Shown here in pieces: positions 17,374 through 24,968 of a stretch of 64,000 nucleotides of DNA. Source of the DNA: Sphingomonas sp. IBVSS2 (GTDB taxonomy: Bacteria > Pseudomonadota > Alphaproteobacteria > Sphingomonadales > Sphingomonadaceae). The stretch covers positions 62,001 through 126,000 of the forward strand of contig NZ_NFUR01000002.1 in the NCBI RefSeq assembly GCF_002127225.1, written 5' to 3'. Numbering within the stretch: position 1 is the first letter of the stretch; each line of letters starts with the position of its first letter. The notes under the pieces are model-generated. The model was not told the origin of the DNA. It worked only from the letters and a program-made list of their open reading frames with translations, and made no database searches. The position numbers and the translations under genes are program-made.

Positions 17374-18507
17374 TCAGCCGTCGATGTCGAGCCCCAGCGC
17401 GACCCGCGCGGCCAGTACCTGCTGCGGCTCGCGTTGCAGCGGATGGAAGCGGGCGCCCTGCACGTCGCGAAAGGCGCGTTCCAGCCCGGCCTTGCGATAG
17501 AAGCCCGCGCCCCCGGCGACGTCCATCGCCCGGCTCACCGTCCCGATCGCCGCGTCGCCGAGCAGGGTGCGGCACGTCATCGCGCGGCTGGTCGTGACCG
17601 GCCCCGGCGCGCCGCCGGCCGCGATCGCGATCATCTCGCGCATCGCCATGTCCGCCGCGGCATGGGCATTCTCCATCTCGCCGATGCGCTGGAGCAGATG
17701 CGAGTCGGGCCGCCGGGTGCGCGCGATCTCCAGCGCGCGCCGCCGGGCGCCGTCCGCCACGCCCATATAGGCCGAGTAGATCGCGGCGAAGGCGATCATG
17801 CTGATCACATGGAACAGCATGTGCCACTTGCCCTGCGGCCGCCGGCCGGAGATCGCGGCGTCGGCGACGAACAGCCCGTCGAGCATCAGGTCGTGCGAGC
17901 CGGTGCCCCGCATGCCGAGCACGTGCCAGCTATCGGTGATCGCCACGCCCTCCGCGCGCAGCGGCACGCCGAAATGGAGCACGGTCGGCCCCGCCTCGGG
18001 ATCGTCGTACACCGCGCTGGTCATCAGCAGGTCGCCCAGTTCGCAGCCACTGGAGAAGGGCTTGCGCGCGGTGATGCGGAAGCCGCCTTCCACCTTCTCG
18101 GCGATACCGGCGCTTTCCAGCCAGTCCGATCCGCCGCTCGAGACGAGGATCAGTTCCTCGGCCGCCACCCGGCGGAGCAGGCCCTCGGTCGGCGCATCCT
18201 GGTGCTTCAGGCGCCACGCGGCGGCGGCGACCAGATGGGTGTGCATCGAAAAGGCGAGCGCGGTCGAGCCGCAGGCGGCGCCCAGCACGCGGATCGCCCC
18301 GCAGACATCGGCGAAATCGGCGCTGCCGCCGCCCAGCGCTTCGGGCACCAGCGCCTTGAAGAAGCCCGCTTGCTTCAGCCGCGCATAGCCTTCCGCCACG
18401 AAGCTCTCCTCGGCATCGTGGCGATCGGCATGTGCCGCGATGTCCGCCGCGATCATCCGGGCCTCGGCGATCCAGTCCCGCGGCATGGCCTTGCCTTCCA
18501 TCGTCAT
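17374..18507 (-). CDS. Acyl-CoA dehydrogenase-like flavoprotein
   Basis: 377 residues with the three-domain acyl-CoA dehydrogenase fold: an N-terminal helical part (LKQAGFFKALVPEALGGG), a middle beta domain with WHVLGMRGTGSHDLML, and a C-terminal four-helix bundle. The GMRGTGSHD motif and the C-terminal FRDVQGARFHPLQ segment resemble the flavin monooxygenase-like branch (DszC/SfnB type) as well as true dehydrogenases, so the reaction could be oxygenation rather than alpha,beta-desaturation. ATG at 18507 or 18501. It is divergent from the HxlR regulator, which probably controls it through the dyad at 18564. Confidence 0.8.
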   Translation of the reverse strand: MTMEGKAMPRDWIAEARMIAADIAAHADRHDAEESFVAEGYARLKQAGFFKALVPEALGGGSADFADVCGAIRVLGAACGSTALAFSMHTHLVAAAAWRLKHQDAPTEGLLRRVAAEELILVSSGGSDWLESAGIAEKVEGGFRITARKPFSSGCELGDLLMTSAVYDDPEAGPTVLHFGVPLRAEGVAITDSWHVLGMRGTGSHDLMLDGLFVADAAISGRRPQGKWHMLFHVISMIAFAAIYSAYMGVADGARRRALEIARTRRPDSHLLQRIGEMENAHAAADMAMREMIAIAAGGAPGPVTTSRAMTCRTLLGDAAIGTVSRAMDVAGGAGFYRKAGLERAFRDVQGARFHPLQREPQQVLAARVALGLDIDG

Positions 18508-18563
18508 TCCCCTTTCGGTCGATTGGTCGCGCTACCAATCACCCATCCTGCCGGCCGCGCTCC

Positions 18564-18602
18564 AGTTCAGAAACTGAACTTGCCCGGTACAGAGTCTGAA
18601 CT
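18564..18602. promoter_or_regulatory. Candidate HxlR operator
   Basis: AGTTCAG-AAA-CTGAACT (18564-18580) is a perfect 7-bp dyad, and a third half-site CTGAACT recurs at 18596-18602, 32 bp after the start of the dyad. It lies in the middle of the 126-bp divergent promoter between the flavoprotein gene and the HxlR regulator gene, where an autoregulated HxlR protein would be expected to bind. Confidence 0.6.
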
Positions 18603-18633
18603 ATCCTGCCTGCACGTTCGTGAAGGATCAGGA

Positions 18634-19326
18634 ATGACGCAAGGGAGCTACAAGCAATTCTGCCCGGTCGCGATGGCCGCGGAGATATTGTGCACGCGCT
18701 GGACGGTGGTGCTGCTGCGCGAACTGTTCGCGGGATCGACGCGGTTCAACGACCTGCGCCGCGGCGTGCCGCGCATGTCGCCCGCCTTGCTCTCGCAGCG
18801 GCTCAAGGAACTCGAATGCGCGGGCATCGTCGCGCGCGAGGAGGGCGGCAGCGACTATCGCCTTACCGAAGCCGGGCGCGAACTGGAGCCGGTGGTCGAG
18901 GCGTTCGGCATCTGGGGCCAGCGCTGGGTGGCATATGAACTCTCGCTCCAGCATCTCGATGCGCAGCTGCTGATGTGGGACATGCGCCGCAACCTCGATC
19001 CAACGCCGCTGCCGCCCAGGCGCAGCGTGATCCAGTTCCGCTTCCCCGAACAGCCCGAGCCGCGTCGCCGCTACTGGCTGGTGGTCGATCCGCAATCCGG
19101 GGTCGACCTGTGCTCGATCGATCCCGGCCATGATATCGATCTGTTCGTCTCTGCGGATCTGCGGACCATGACTGCGATCTGGATGGGGTATGAGACGGTG
19201 CGGGACGCGCTCGATCGCGAGACGCTGCTGCTCACCGGCGCTCCCGGCATCGCGGCGCAGATGCAGCGCTGGCTCGGCCTCAGTCCCTTTGCCCGCCATG
19301 CCCGGCAGGATCGCCTCGCGGCATGA
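18634..19326 (+). CDS. HxlR-family transcriptional regulator
   Basis: 230 residues. The N-terminal 100 residues are an HxlR winged helix: FCPVAMAAEILCTRWTVVLL, LRRGVPRMSPALLSQRLKEL (recognition helix) and the wing REEGGSDYRLTEAGREL. The C-terminal 120 residues are an additional domain seen in longer HxlR members, possibly a small-ligand or SCP2-like domain. Cys9 and Cys20 near the N-terminus could be redox-sensing, as in related HxlR proteins. It is divergent from the flavoprotein gene, with a dyad operator between. Confidence 0.88.
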   Translation: MTQGSYKQFCPVAMAAEILCTRWTVVLLRELFAGSTRFNDLRRGVPRMSPALLSQRLKELECAGIVAREEGGSDYRLTEAGRELEPVVEAFGIWGQRWVAYELSLQHLDAQLLMWDMRRNLDPTPLPPRRSVIQFRFPEQPEPRRRYWLVVDPQSGVDLCSIDPGHDIDLFVSADLRTMTAIWMGYETVRDALDRETLLLTGAPGIAAQMQRWLGLSPFARHARQDRLAA

Positions 19327-19404
19327 CGGACGCGGGCGGGGCGTGTAGCCTCGCCGCCGCGACTCGGCACGCCGGGGCGCTATCCGCGATCATGGAGGGA
19401 TCCC

Positions 19405-20250
19405 ATGTGTGACGAGCTGACCGCCGCCGACAATGCGCACTTCCTGCTGACCCGCCGTGAGTTCGGCGCGGGCGCGGCCGCGATGGGTGCCGCGGTGCTG
19501 CTGCCGGTTCCGGCCGGTGCGGCCGAGATCGCGGGGCGCGACGTCGTCATCGCCACGCCGGACGGCAGCTGCGACGCCTATTTCGTCGCGCCGGCGGCCG
19601 GCAGGCATCCCGCCGTGATCGTGTGGCCGGACATTTTCGGCTTGCGGCCGGCCTTCCGCCAGATGGCCGACCGGCTGGCCCAGTCGGGCTATGCGGTGCT
19701 CACCGTCAACCAGTTCTACCGCTCGACCAAGGCACCCTTCGTCACGCCTGGCCAGGGCTTTGACGACGCCCTGCGGGCCAAGGTCGGTCCCTGGCGCCAG
19801 CTGCTCACGCCGGATGCGAGCACGCGCGATGCCAAGGCCTTTGTCGCCTGGGTGGACCGGCAGAAGGAAGTGGACATCAAGCGCGGCATCGGCAGCACGG
19901 GCTATTGCATGGGCGGCCCGATGGTCATGTACACCGCCGCCGCGGTGCCTGCGCGCGTCCATGGCGGCGCGACCTTCCATGGCGGCGGGCTCGCGGCCGA
20001 AGGCCTGATCGCGCTGGTGCCCCAGATGAAAGCGCATTGGCTGATCGCGATCGCCGAGAATGACGATGCCCGCGCCCCGGAGGACAAGGACAAGCTCAAG
20101 GCCGCCTTCGCCGCCAGCAGCCAGCCGGCCGAGATCGAAGTCTACAAGGGCACGATGCACGGCTGGTGCCCGCCGGACAGCCAGGTCTACAACGCGGATC
20201 AGGCCAATCGCGCCTGGGAGCGCCTGCTCGCCACCTTCGCCACGCTTTGA
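19405..20250 (+). CDS. Tat-exported dienelactone hydrolase family protein
   Basis: 281 residues. The N-terminus carries a twin-arginine motif (TRREFGAGAAAMG) and hydrophobic stretch ending at about residue 40. The mature alpha/beta-hydrolase shows the dienelactone hydrolase triad: Cys168 in GYCMGG, Asp220/221 in AENDDA and His252 in GTMHGWC. Family members hydrolyse dienelactones or other small esters; the Tat signal implies a periplasmic role. Conserved VNQFYRS is present. ATG 19405 is preceded by ATGGAGGGA. The next gene downstream is a GST in the same direction. Confidence 0.87.
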   Translation: MCDELTAADNAHFLLTRREFGAGAAAMGAAVLLPVPAGAAEIAGRDVVIATPDGSCDAYFVAPAAGRHPAVIVWPDIFGLRPAFRQMADRLAQSGYAVLTVNQFYRSTKAPFVTPGQGFDDALRAKVGPWRQLLTPDASTRDAKAFVAWVDRQKEVDIKRGIGSTGYCMGGPMVMYTAAAVPARVHGGATFHGGGLAAEGLIALVPQMKAHWLIAIAENDDARAPEDKDKLKAAFAASSQPAEIEVYKGTMHGWCPPDSQVYNADQANRAWERLLATFATL

Positions 20251-20312
20251 ACGGCGCTTGACGCGATCGGTTGATTTGTTCACTTTATGTTCGATTGATC
20301 CGGAGGGAAATC

Positions 20313-20951
20313 ATGACAGGCGACCTGACCTTCTACACCCATCCCCAGTCGCGCGGGCGCATCGTCCGCTGGGCGCTGGAGGAGACCGGCGCACCCTATG
20401 AGACGCAGGTGGTCGAATATGGCACGACGATGAAGGGCGAGGATTATCTGGGCATCAACCCGATGGGGAAAGTCCCGGCCATCGTCCATGGCGGCCATGT
20501 CGTCACCGAATGCGCCGCGATCTGCGCCTATCTGGCCGAAGCCTTTCCGGCGGCGGGCCTCGCCCCCGATGCGAGCGAGCGTGCCGATTATTATCGCTGG
20601 CTGTTCTTTGCCGCCGGCCCGGTCGAGCAGGCAGTGACCAACCATGCCGCCCAGTTCGTCCCCAGGCCGGAGCAGGGCCGCATGTTCGGCTATGGCAATT
20701 ACGAGCTGACGGTGGACGTGCTGGAAAAGGCCGTCTCGGCGCATCCCTATATCGCCGGCGACCGCTTCACTGCGGCGGATATCTATGTCGGCTCGGCGAT
20801 CGGCTGGGGCACGATGTTCGGCACGCTGCCCAAGCGCGCGGCGTTCCTCGACTATTTCGGCCGGCTGAGCGGGCGCGAGGCCTATCAGCGCGCCTCGGCC
20901 AAGGACGATGCGCTGGCGGCGGAGCTGCAGCCGGCACAGGCGCCGGCCTAG
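20313..20951 (+). CDS. Glutathione S-transferase family protein
   Basis: 212 residues. The N-terminal thioredoxin fold has HPQSRGRIVRWALEETG (catalytic Ser region) and MGKVPAIVHGGHVVTECAAI with the cis-Pro and E-C/S-A glutathione contacts. The C-terminal helical domain includes the N-capping box RFTAADIYVGSAI. CGGAGGG lies 7 bp before the ATG. It follows the dienelactone hydrolase gene by 62 bp and may be cotranscribed, which would fit an aromatic or electrophile detoxification role. Confidence 0.9.
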   Translation: MTGDLTFYTHPQSRGRIVRWALEETGAPYETQVVEYGTTMKGEDYLGINPMGKVPAIVHGGHVVTECAAICAYLAEAFPAAGLAPDASERADYYRWLFFAAGPVEQAVTNHAAQFVPRPEQGRMFGYGNYELTVDVLEKAVSAHPYIAGDRFTAADIYVGSAIGWGTMFGTLPKRAAFLDYFGRLSGREAYQRASAKDDALAAELQPAQAPA

Positions 20952-20963
20952 CCGGTCCTTTCG

Positions 20964-20990
20964 GTCACCCCGGTACGCGGCCGGGGTGAC
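20964..20990. terminator. Hairpin after the GST gene
   Basis: Perfect 10-bp arms GTCACCCCGG / CCGGGGTGAC with a 7-base loop, 12 bp after the GST stop. The leftward amidohydrolase gene also ends nearby (21083), so it may act on both strands. Confidence 0.5.
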
Positions 20991-21082
20991 GAAGCGCGGA
21001 TGGCATGCAACCGATCCTCTTCTTCCGGGAGAGGATCGGGGGAGGTGCCTCGCATCGCTTGATGTCGATACGGCCTATGCGC

Positions 21083-22027
21083 TCACAATTTGTAGAAGCG
21101 CACGGCATTGTCGTGCAGGATATCCTGCTTCTGCGTCTCGGTCAGGAAGGCTGCGCTCTCGATCCCTTCGATGGCGAGACCGATCGCATCGGGCCAATAC
21201 ATATGGTCCGATCCGAACATGATCCGCTTGGAGAAGCCCGAATCGACGAAGGTCCGCAGATAGGCGTGAAAGGCGGGGCGCGGCAGCAGCCAGTCGATCG
21301 CGCCGGTATCGATGTTCACGTTCGGGTAGAGCATCAGCATCGCGATCGTGTCGTCGAGATAGGGCCAGCCGCCATGCATGATGTTGAGGCGCAGCTTGGG
21401 GTGGCGGTTGAGCGCTTCCTCGACCAGCTCGGGATTGCCGAAGCGGGCCCGCGCCGATGTGCAGCAGGGATCGAAGCTGGTCCCCGCGGGCATGGTGCCG
21501 GTGTGGAGTGCGACGGGCACGTCGAACTCTTCGGCCAACGCGAGATAGGGATCATATTTGGGATCGCTGAGCGACAGCCCGGCATATTGCGACGTCACTT
21601 CGCCGAGCACCTTGAGCCTGCCATCGGCAAAGGCCTTGCGGAGCACGTCGATCGGCGGCAGCGGCGTGTCGTCCGATCCGCGGATTCCGGCGCCGGCGAC
21701 GAAGCGGTCGGGGTCGCGGTCATGCCAGTCGATCGCGGCCTGGAGCCGGTCGCCGTCGCCACCGCTCACCACGCCCTTCACGACATTGTGCTTCTTCATC
21801 TCGGCGATGCAGGCGGCGAGATGGTCGGCCCCGGTCCGGATCGGGCTCTTGAAGCCCGAGATCGGATTGGTGACCGGGGCAGGAAGCTGCATCGTCGCCG
21901 GATAGGCGTGCATGTGCACGTCGATGATCGGGCGCCCGGTCGCAGGTGCGGCCGCTGCGCCCGGCAGCAGCGCATATGCAGCCCCGGCGCCACCCAGCTT
22001 CAGAAATTCCCTGCGGCCGATATCCAT
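21083..22027 (-). CDS. Tat-exported amidohydrolase (amidohydrolase_2, TIM barrel)
   Basis: 314 residues. A Tat signal is present (GRREFLKLGGAGAAYALL). The mature part is a metal-dependent TIM barrel of the amidohydrolase-2/ACMSD type: IIDVHMHAYP (HxH), the barrel-strand His in VALHTGTMP, NIMHGGWPYLDD, and FGSDHMYWP with the catalytic Asp. Such enzymes hydrolyse or decarboxylate small cyclic acids; the substrate is unknown. ATG 22027 is preceded by AGGGAGGAT. It is monocistronic and lies downstream of the helicase operon on the same strand. Confidence 0.85.
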   Translation of the reverse strand: MDIGRREFLKLGGAGAAYALLPGAAAAPATGRPIIDVHMHAYPATMQLPAPVTNPISGFKSPIRTGADHLAACIAEMKKHNVVKGVVSGGDGDRLQAAIDWHDRDPDRFVAGAGIRGSDDTPLPPIDVLRKAFADGRLKVLGEVTSQYAGLSLSDPKYDPYLALAEEFDVPVALHTGTMPAGTSFDPCCTSARARFGNPELVEEALNRHPKLRLNIMHGGWPYLDDTIAMLMLYPNVNIDTGAIDWLLPRPAFHAYLRTFVDSGFSKRIMFGSDHMYWPDAIGLAIEGIESAAFLTETQKQDILHDNAVRFYKL

Positions 22028-22190
22028 GACGATCCTCCCTGGAAGCTCCGTTCGCGCCGGAGTCGCACCTCTGAATCGCAATTCCGGGCCGCGGCTGTCC
22101 ATGCGGTTCGTCCCGCCGGCGGCCCGTTCGTCACAAATCGCGGCGGGCGCGGATGGTTGCGGCGGCGACGGGAGGATTCATATTCTCCAC

Positions 22191-22217
22191 CGTCATCCCC
22201 ACCTGCGCGGGATGACG
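22191..22217 (-). terminator. Hairpin after the DUF1289 gene
   Basis: Nine-base arms CGTCATCCC / GGGATGACG 25 bp past the DUF1289 stop, likely ending the helicase operon. The U-tract is poor. Confidence 0.4.
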
Positions 22218-22241
22218 GGATTTGCGCATCGGGCCGGGATC

Positions 22242-22439
22242 CTAGCGGAGCTTCCCCTCCAGCCGCTCCATCCGCGCGGGCAGTTCCGCCATCACCGCGT
22301 CGCGATCGGCCTGGTCGGTCTCGCCCCAGCGGGCGATCTCCGCGAGCGTGCGGCCGCAGCCGATGCACCACCCGGTAGCGGCGTCCATCACGCAGATGCT
22401 GACGCAGGGGCTCTCGACGATGGGCACATATTCGATCAT
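22242..22439 (-). CDS. DUF1289 family Cys-rich protein
   Basis: 65 residues. The conserved pattern ESPCVSICVMD followed by GWCIGCGRT supplies four cysteines (C-x3-C and C-x2-C) likely to bind a metal or iron-sulfur cluster; DUF1289 proteins show exactly this layout. The C-terminal helix has the family's I-x-x-W motif (EIARWGE). Function unknown. Its start overlaps the thioredoxin stop by 4 bp (ATGA), giving a tightly coupled operon. Confidence 0.9.
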   Translation of the reverse strand: MIEYVPIVESPCVSICVMDAATGWCIGCGRTLAEIARWGETDQADRDAVMAELPARMERLEGKLR

Positions 22440-22951
22440 CGCGTCCAGCGTGCCAGCCAGTCGGCCATTTCCTGGGGTTGCATGATCCTGGCATCGCCCA
22501 GGCCGAGAATGTCGTCGCGGTTGCGGAGCTTGCCGGTGCGCGGGTCGATCACCAGGATCGCCGGCACCGCTTCGAGGGAGGCGGCACCGAAGCGCCGGGG
22601 CAAGTCCAGGTTGCGGTCGAACATGCCGATGTCGATCTGGACCAGCACGAAATTGCGCGCCACCCAGCCGCGCATCTCGGGCAGCGCGAGCACGCCCGCC
22701 AGCACGCGGCAATCGACGCACCAGTTCGCGCCGAAATCGAGGAGCAGCGGCTTGCCCGATTTCCTCGCGCCGGCGAGCGCGGCGTCGATGTCGCGGCGCG
22801 CATCGCGCCCGGGGTCATAGGGCGCGGGCAGGGGAAGCGGCAGCCGGTCGAGCGTGCGCGCCTCGAGCCGCGGGGCGCTTTGCTGGGCAGGCGCCGCGCC
22901 GGGCAGCATCGCTGCCACCAGCGCGAGAGCCAGCCCGGCGCGCCGGATCAT
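22436..22951 (-). CDS. Secreted thioredoxin-fold protein (CxxC)
   Basis: 171 residues with a Sec signal peptide (1-22). The thioredoxin-like domain has FGANWCVDCRVL, so the active site is CVDC, typical of DsbD-C/thioredoxin_7 proteins that reduce or relay disulfides in the periplasm, and a cis-Pro segment EAVPAILVID. It overlaps both neighbours by 4 bp (helicase stop and DUF1289 start), so the three genes form a coupled operon. A partner for reduction is not encoded beside it; a DsbD-like protein is encoded at 45376. Confidence 0.87.
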   Translation of the reverse strand: MIRRAGLALALVAAMLPGAAPAQQSAPRLEARTLDRLPLPLPAPYDPGRDARRDIDAALAGARKSGKPLLLDFGANWCVDCRVLAGVLALPEMRGWVARNFVLVQIDIGMFDRNLDLPRRFGAASLEAVPAILVIDPRTGKLRNRDDILGLGDARIMQPQEMADWLARWTR

Positions 22952-24336
22952 TCGGCCAGCGTGTAGTTCAGGAAGTCGGGGATGGGGCCGTTCCAGCCCT
23001 CGTCCGGGCCGTCGTCGCGTTCGTCGCGGCGGCGGCTGCGGTCCCGGCGCGGCTGCTCGTCGCGGGCGCGGGTCTCGCGGACCGGTTCTTCGCGGCGTGC
23101 CTCTTCGCGCCTGGGCTCTTCCTTCCGCGAGCGCGGCTTGCGTGCCTTGTCCTCGTCGCCCTTGCGCCGGCGGCCGCGCGGCGCTTCCGCGGGCTCGTCT
23201 TCCTCGGAGGGGGCGGGCGCGTTCCGCAGCTTCACCCGGTCGATCTTCTGGCCGGTGAGCTTCTCGATATTGGCGATGTTCTCGGCGTCTTCCTTGGTCA
23301 CCAGCGTATAGGCGGTGCCGGTCGCGCCCGCGCGGCCGGTGCGGCCGATGCGATGGACATAATCGTCCGGATGCCAGGGCGCGTCGAAATTATAGACGTG
23401 GCTCACGCCCTTGATGTCGAGCCCGCGCGCGGCGACGTCCGAGGCGACGAGGATGTTCACATCGCCCTTCTTGAACCGCTCGAGCTCGGCGATGCGCGCC
23501 GGCTGGTCCATGTCGCCATGGATCTCGGCCGAGCGGATGCCGTGGCGCTGCAGGCTCTTGTTGAGCTCGCGCACCGTGGTCTTGCGGTTGCAGAAGATGA
23601 TGCCGGTCTGGACGTCGTCCGCCTCGATCAGCGCCCGCAGCACCTCGCGCTTCTTCATCGTCGTGGTCTCGATGAGGAACTGGGTGATGTTGGTGTTGGT
23701 CGTCGCCGGGCGGGCGACTTCCACGCGCTTGGGATCGTTGAGGAACTTGTCCGCCAGCTTCTTGATCACCGGCGGCATCGTCGCCGAGAAGAGCAGCGTC
23801 TGCCGTTCCTTGGGCAGCTTGGTGCAGATCTCCTCGATATCGGGGATGAACCCCATGTCGAGCATGCGATCCGCTTCGTCGATCACGAGCAGGCTGCAGC
23901 CGTTGAGCAGGATCTTGCCGCGACCGAACAGGTCCATCAGCCGGCCCGGCGTGGCGATCAGCACGTCGACGCCCTTTTCCAGCGCCTTCACCTGGTCGCC
24001 CATCTGCACGCCGCCGATCAGCAGCGCCATGGAGAGCTTGTGGTGGGTGCCGTACTTCTCGAAATTCTCGGCGACCTGGGCGGCCAGCTCGCGCGTCGGC
24101 TCGAGGATGAGCGAGCGCGGCATCAGCGCGCGCGTACGCCCCTCGCCGAGGATGTCGATCATCGGGAGGACGAAGGCGGCGGTCTTGCCCGTGCCCGTCT
24201 GGGCGATGCCGATCAGGTCCTTGCCCATGAGGACCGGGGGGATCGACTGGCGCTGAATGGGCGTGGGCTCGGTATAGCCCGCGTCGGTCACTGCGCGCAG
24301 AAGTTCGTCAGAAAGGCCGAGATCGGCAAAGCTCAT
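22948..24336 (-). CDS. DEAD-box ATP-dependent RNA helicase, RhlE type
   Basis: 462 residues. All DEAD-box motifs are present in order: Q-motif PTPIQRQSIP, AQTGTGKT (I), PTRELA (Ia), TPGR (Ib), DEAD (II), SAT (III), ARGLD (V) and HRIGRTGR (VI). The last 90 residues are a highly charged Arg/Glu-rich tail (RRGRRRKGDEDKAR and beyond), typical of RhlE-like helicases that remodel structured RNA and ribosomal precursors. No clear Shine-Dalgarno precedes the ATG; a perfect 14-bp palindrome (24340-24353) lies there instead. Confidence 0.95.
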   Translation of the reverse strand: MSFADLGLSDELLRAVTDAGYTEPTPIQRQSIPPVLMGKDLIGIAQTGTGKTAAFVLPMIDILGEGRTRALMPRSLILEPTRELAAQVAENFEKYGTHHKLSMALLIGGVQMGDQVKALEKGVDVLIATPGRLMDLFGRGKILLNGCSLLVIDEADRMLDMGFIPDIEEICTKLPKERQTLLFSATMPPVIKKLADKFLNDPKRVEVARPATTNTNITQFLIETTTMKKREVLRALIEADDVQTGIIFCNRKTTVRELNKSLQRHGIRSAEIHGDMDQPARIAELERFKKGDVNILVASDVAARGLDIKGVSHVYNFDAPWHPDDYVHRIGRTGRAGATGTAYTLVTKEDAENIANIEKLTGQKIDRVKLRNAPAPSEEDEPAEAPRGRRRKGDEDKARKPRSRKEEPRREEARREEPVRETRARDEQPRRDRSRRRDERDDGPDEGWNGPIPDFLNYTLAE

Positions 24337-24339
24337 GCA

Positions 24340-24353
24340 ATTTTCCGGAAAAT
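24340..24353. promoter_or_regulatory. Palindrome over the helicase start region
   Basis: ATTTTCCGGAAAAT is a perfect 14-bp palindrome ending 4 bp before the helicase ATG, where the ribosome binding site would be. It could be a protein operator or an mRNA stem that controls initiation. Confidence 0.45.
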
Positions 24354-24426
24354 CGGCGTGGCAGGTCCACGCGCGAAGCCTTCACGCGCTTGCGGATTTA
24401 TCGGGGAAAGTCAAGCGCGGAGGTGC

Positions 24427-24894
24427 TCAACGCTCCAGCGCGAGCGTCTTGAAGTCCTCCACGTCGCACGAGCGGCCGGCCCGGGTGCGGATCGAATCGC
24501 GTCCCGCGCAGATCTTCTGGTCCTTGTTCGTCTTGACGTAGAAGCCGTTGTAGAAGCCGAGCGCCTGGCATTTGCGGCCCAGCTTGGCGCGCAGCAGCGA
24601 GCCGTCGCGCAGCACCAGGTCGACGCTGTCCTGGGTGTTCACGCCTGCGAAGCCGGAGATGTCCTGCACCTTCACGCAGTCCTTCGCCTTCTTCTCCACC
24701 ACATGGGGAGCACGGCGCACGATGATGGTCGCGCTGCTGGTGATGGTGACGCGCGGCACCTGGATCGTCACGCGCTGCTGCTCTTGCTGAAGGTTCAGGG
24801 TAACCGCTTTCCAGTCGGGCACGCCTGCGGGCGCCGCGGCGGGCGCAGCGACGAAAAGCAGGAGGCTGGATGCGACCAGGAACGGATTCGGCAT
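24427..24894 (-). CDS. Secreted protein with paired Cys, unknown
   Basis: 155 residues. Sec signal peptide (about 1-23, ending AAPAG). The mature protein is beta-rich with cysteines in KDCVKVQD, GRKCQALGF, KICAGRD and RSCDVEDF, and a middle segment DSVDLVLRDGSLLRAKL. The pattern is reminiscent of the DUF6491-type secreted proteins found in sphingomonads, but the match is uncertain. It is transcribed towards the helicase, 90 bp away, and divergent from the D-2-hydroxyacid dehydrogenase gene. Confidence 0.72.
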   Translation of the reverse strand: MPNPFLVASSLLLFVAAPAAAPAGVPDWKAVTLNLQQEQQRVTIQVPRVTITSSATIIVRRAPHVVEKKAKDCVKVQDISGFAGVNTQDSVDLVLRDGSLLRAKLGRKCQALGFYNGFYVKTNKDQKICAGRDSIRTRAGRSCDVEDFKTLALER

Positions 24895-24968
24895 TTCGCG
24901 TTGGTTATGTACGTTGCAGGTTTGAACAGTGGATGAACTGACACCGGTCGTGCTAGCCCAAAAATGCC

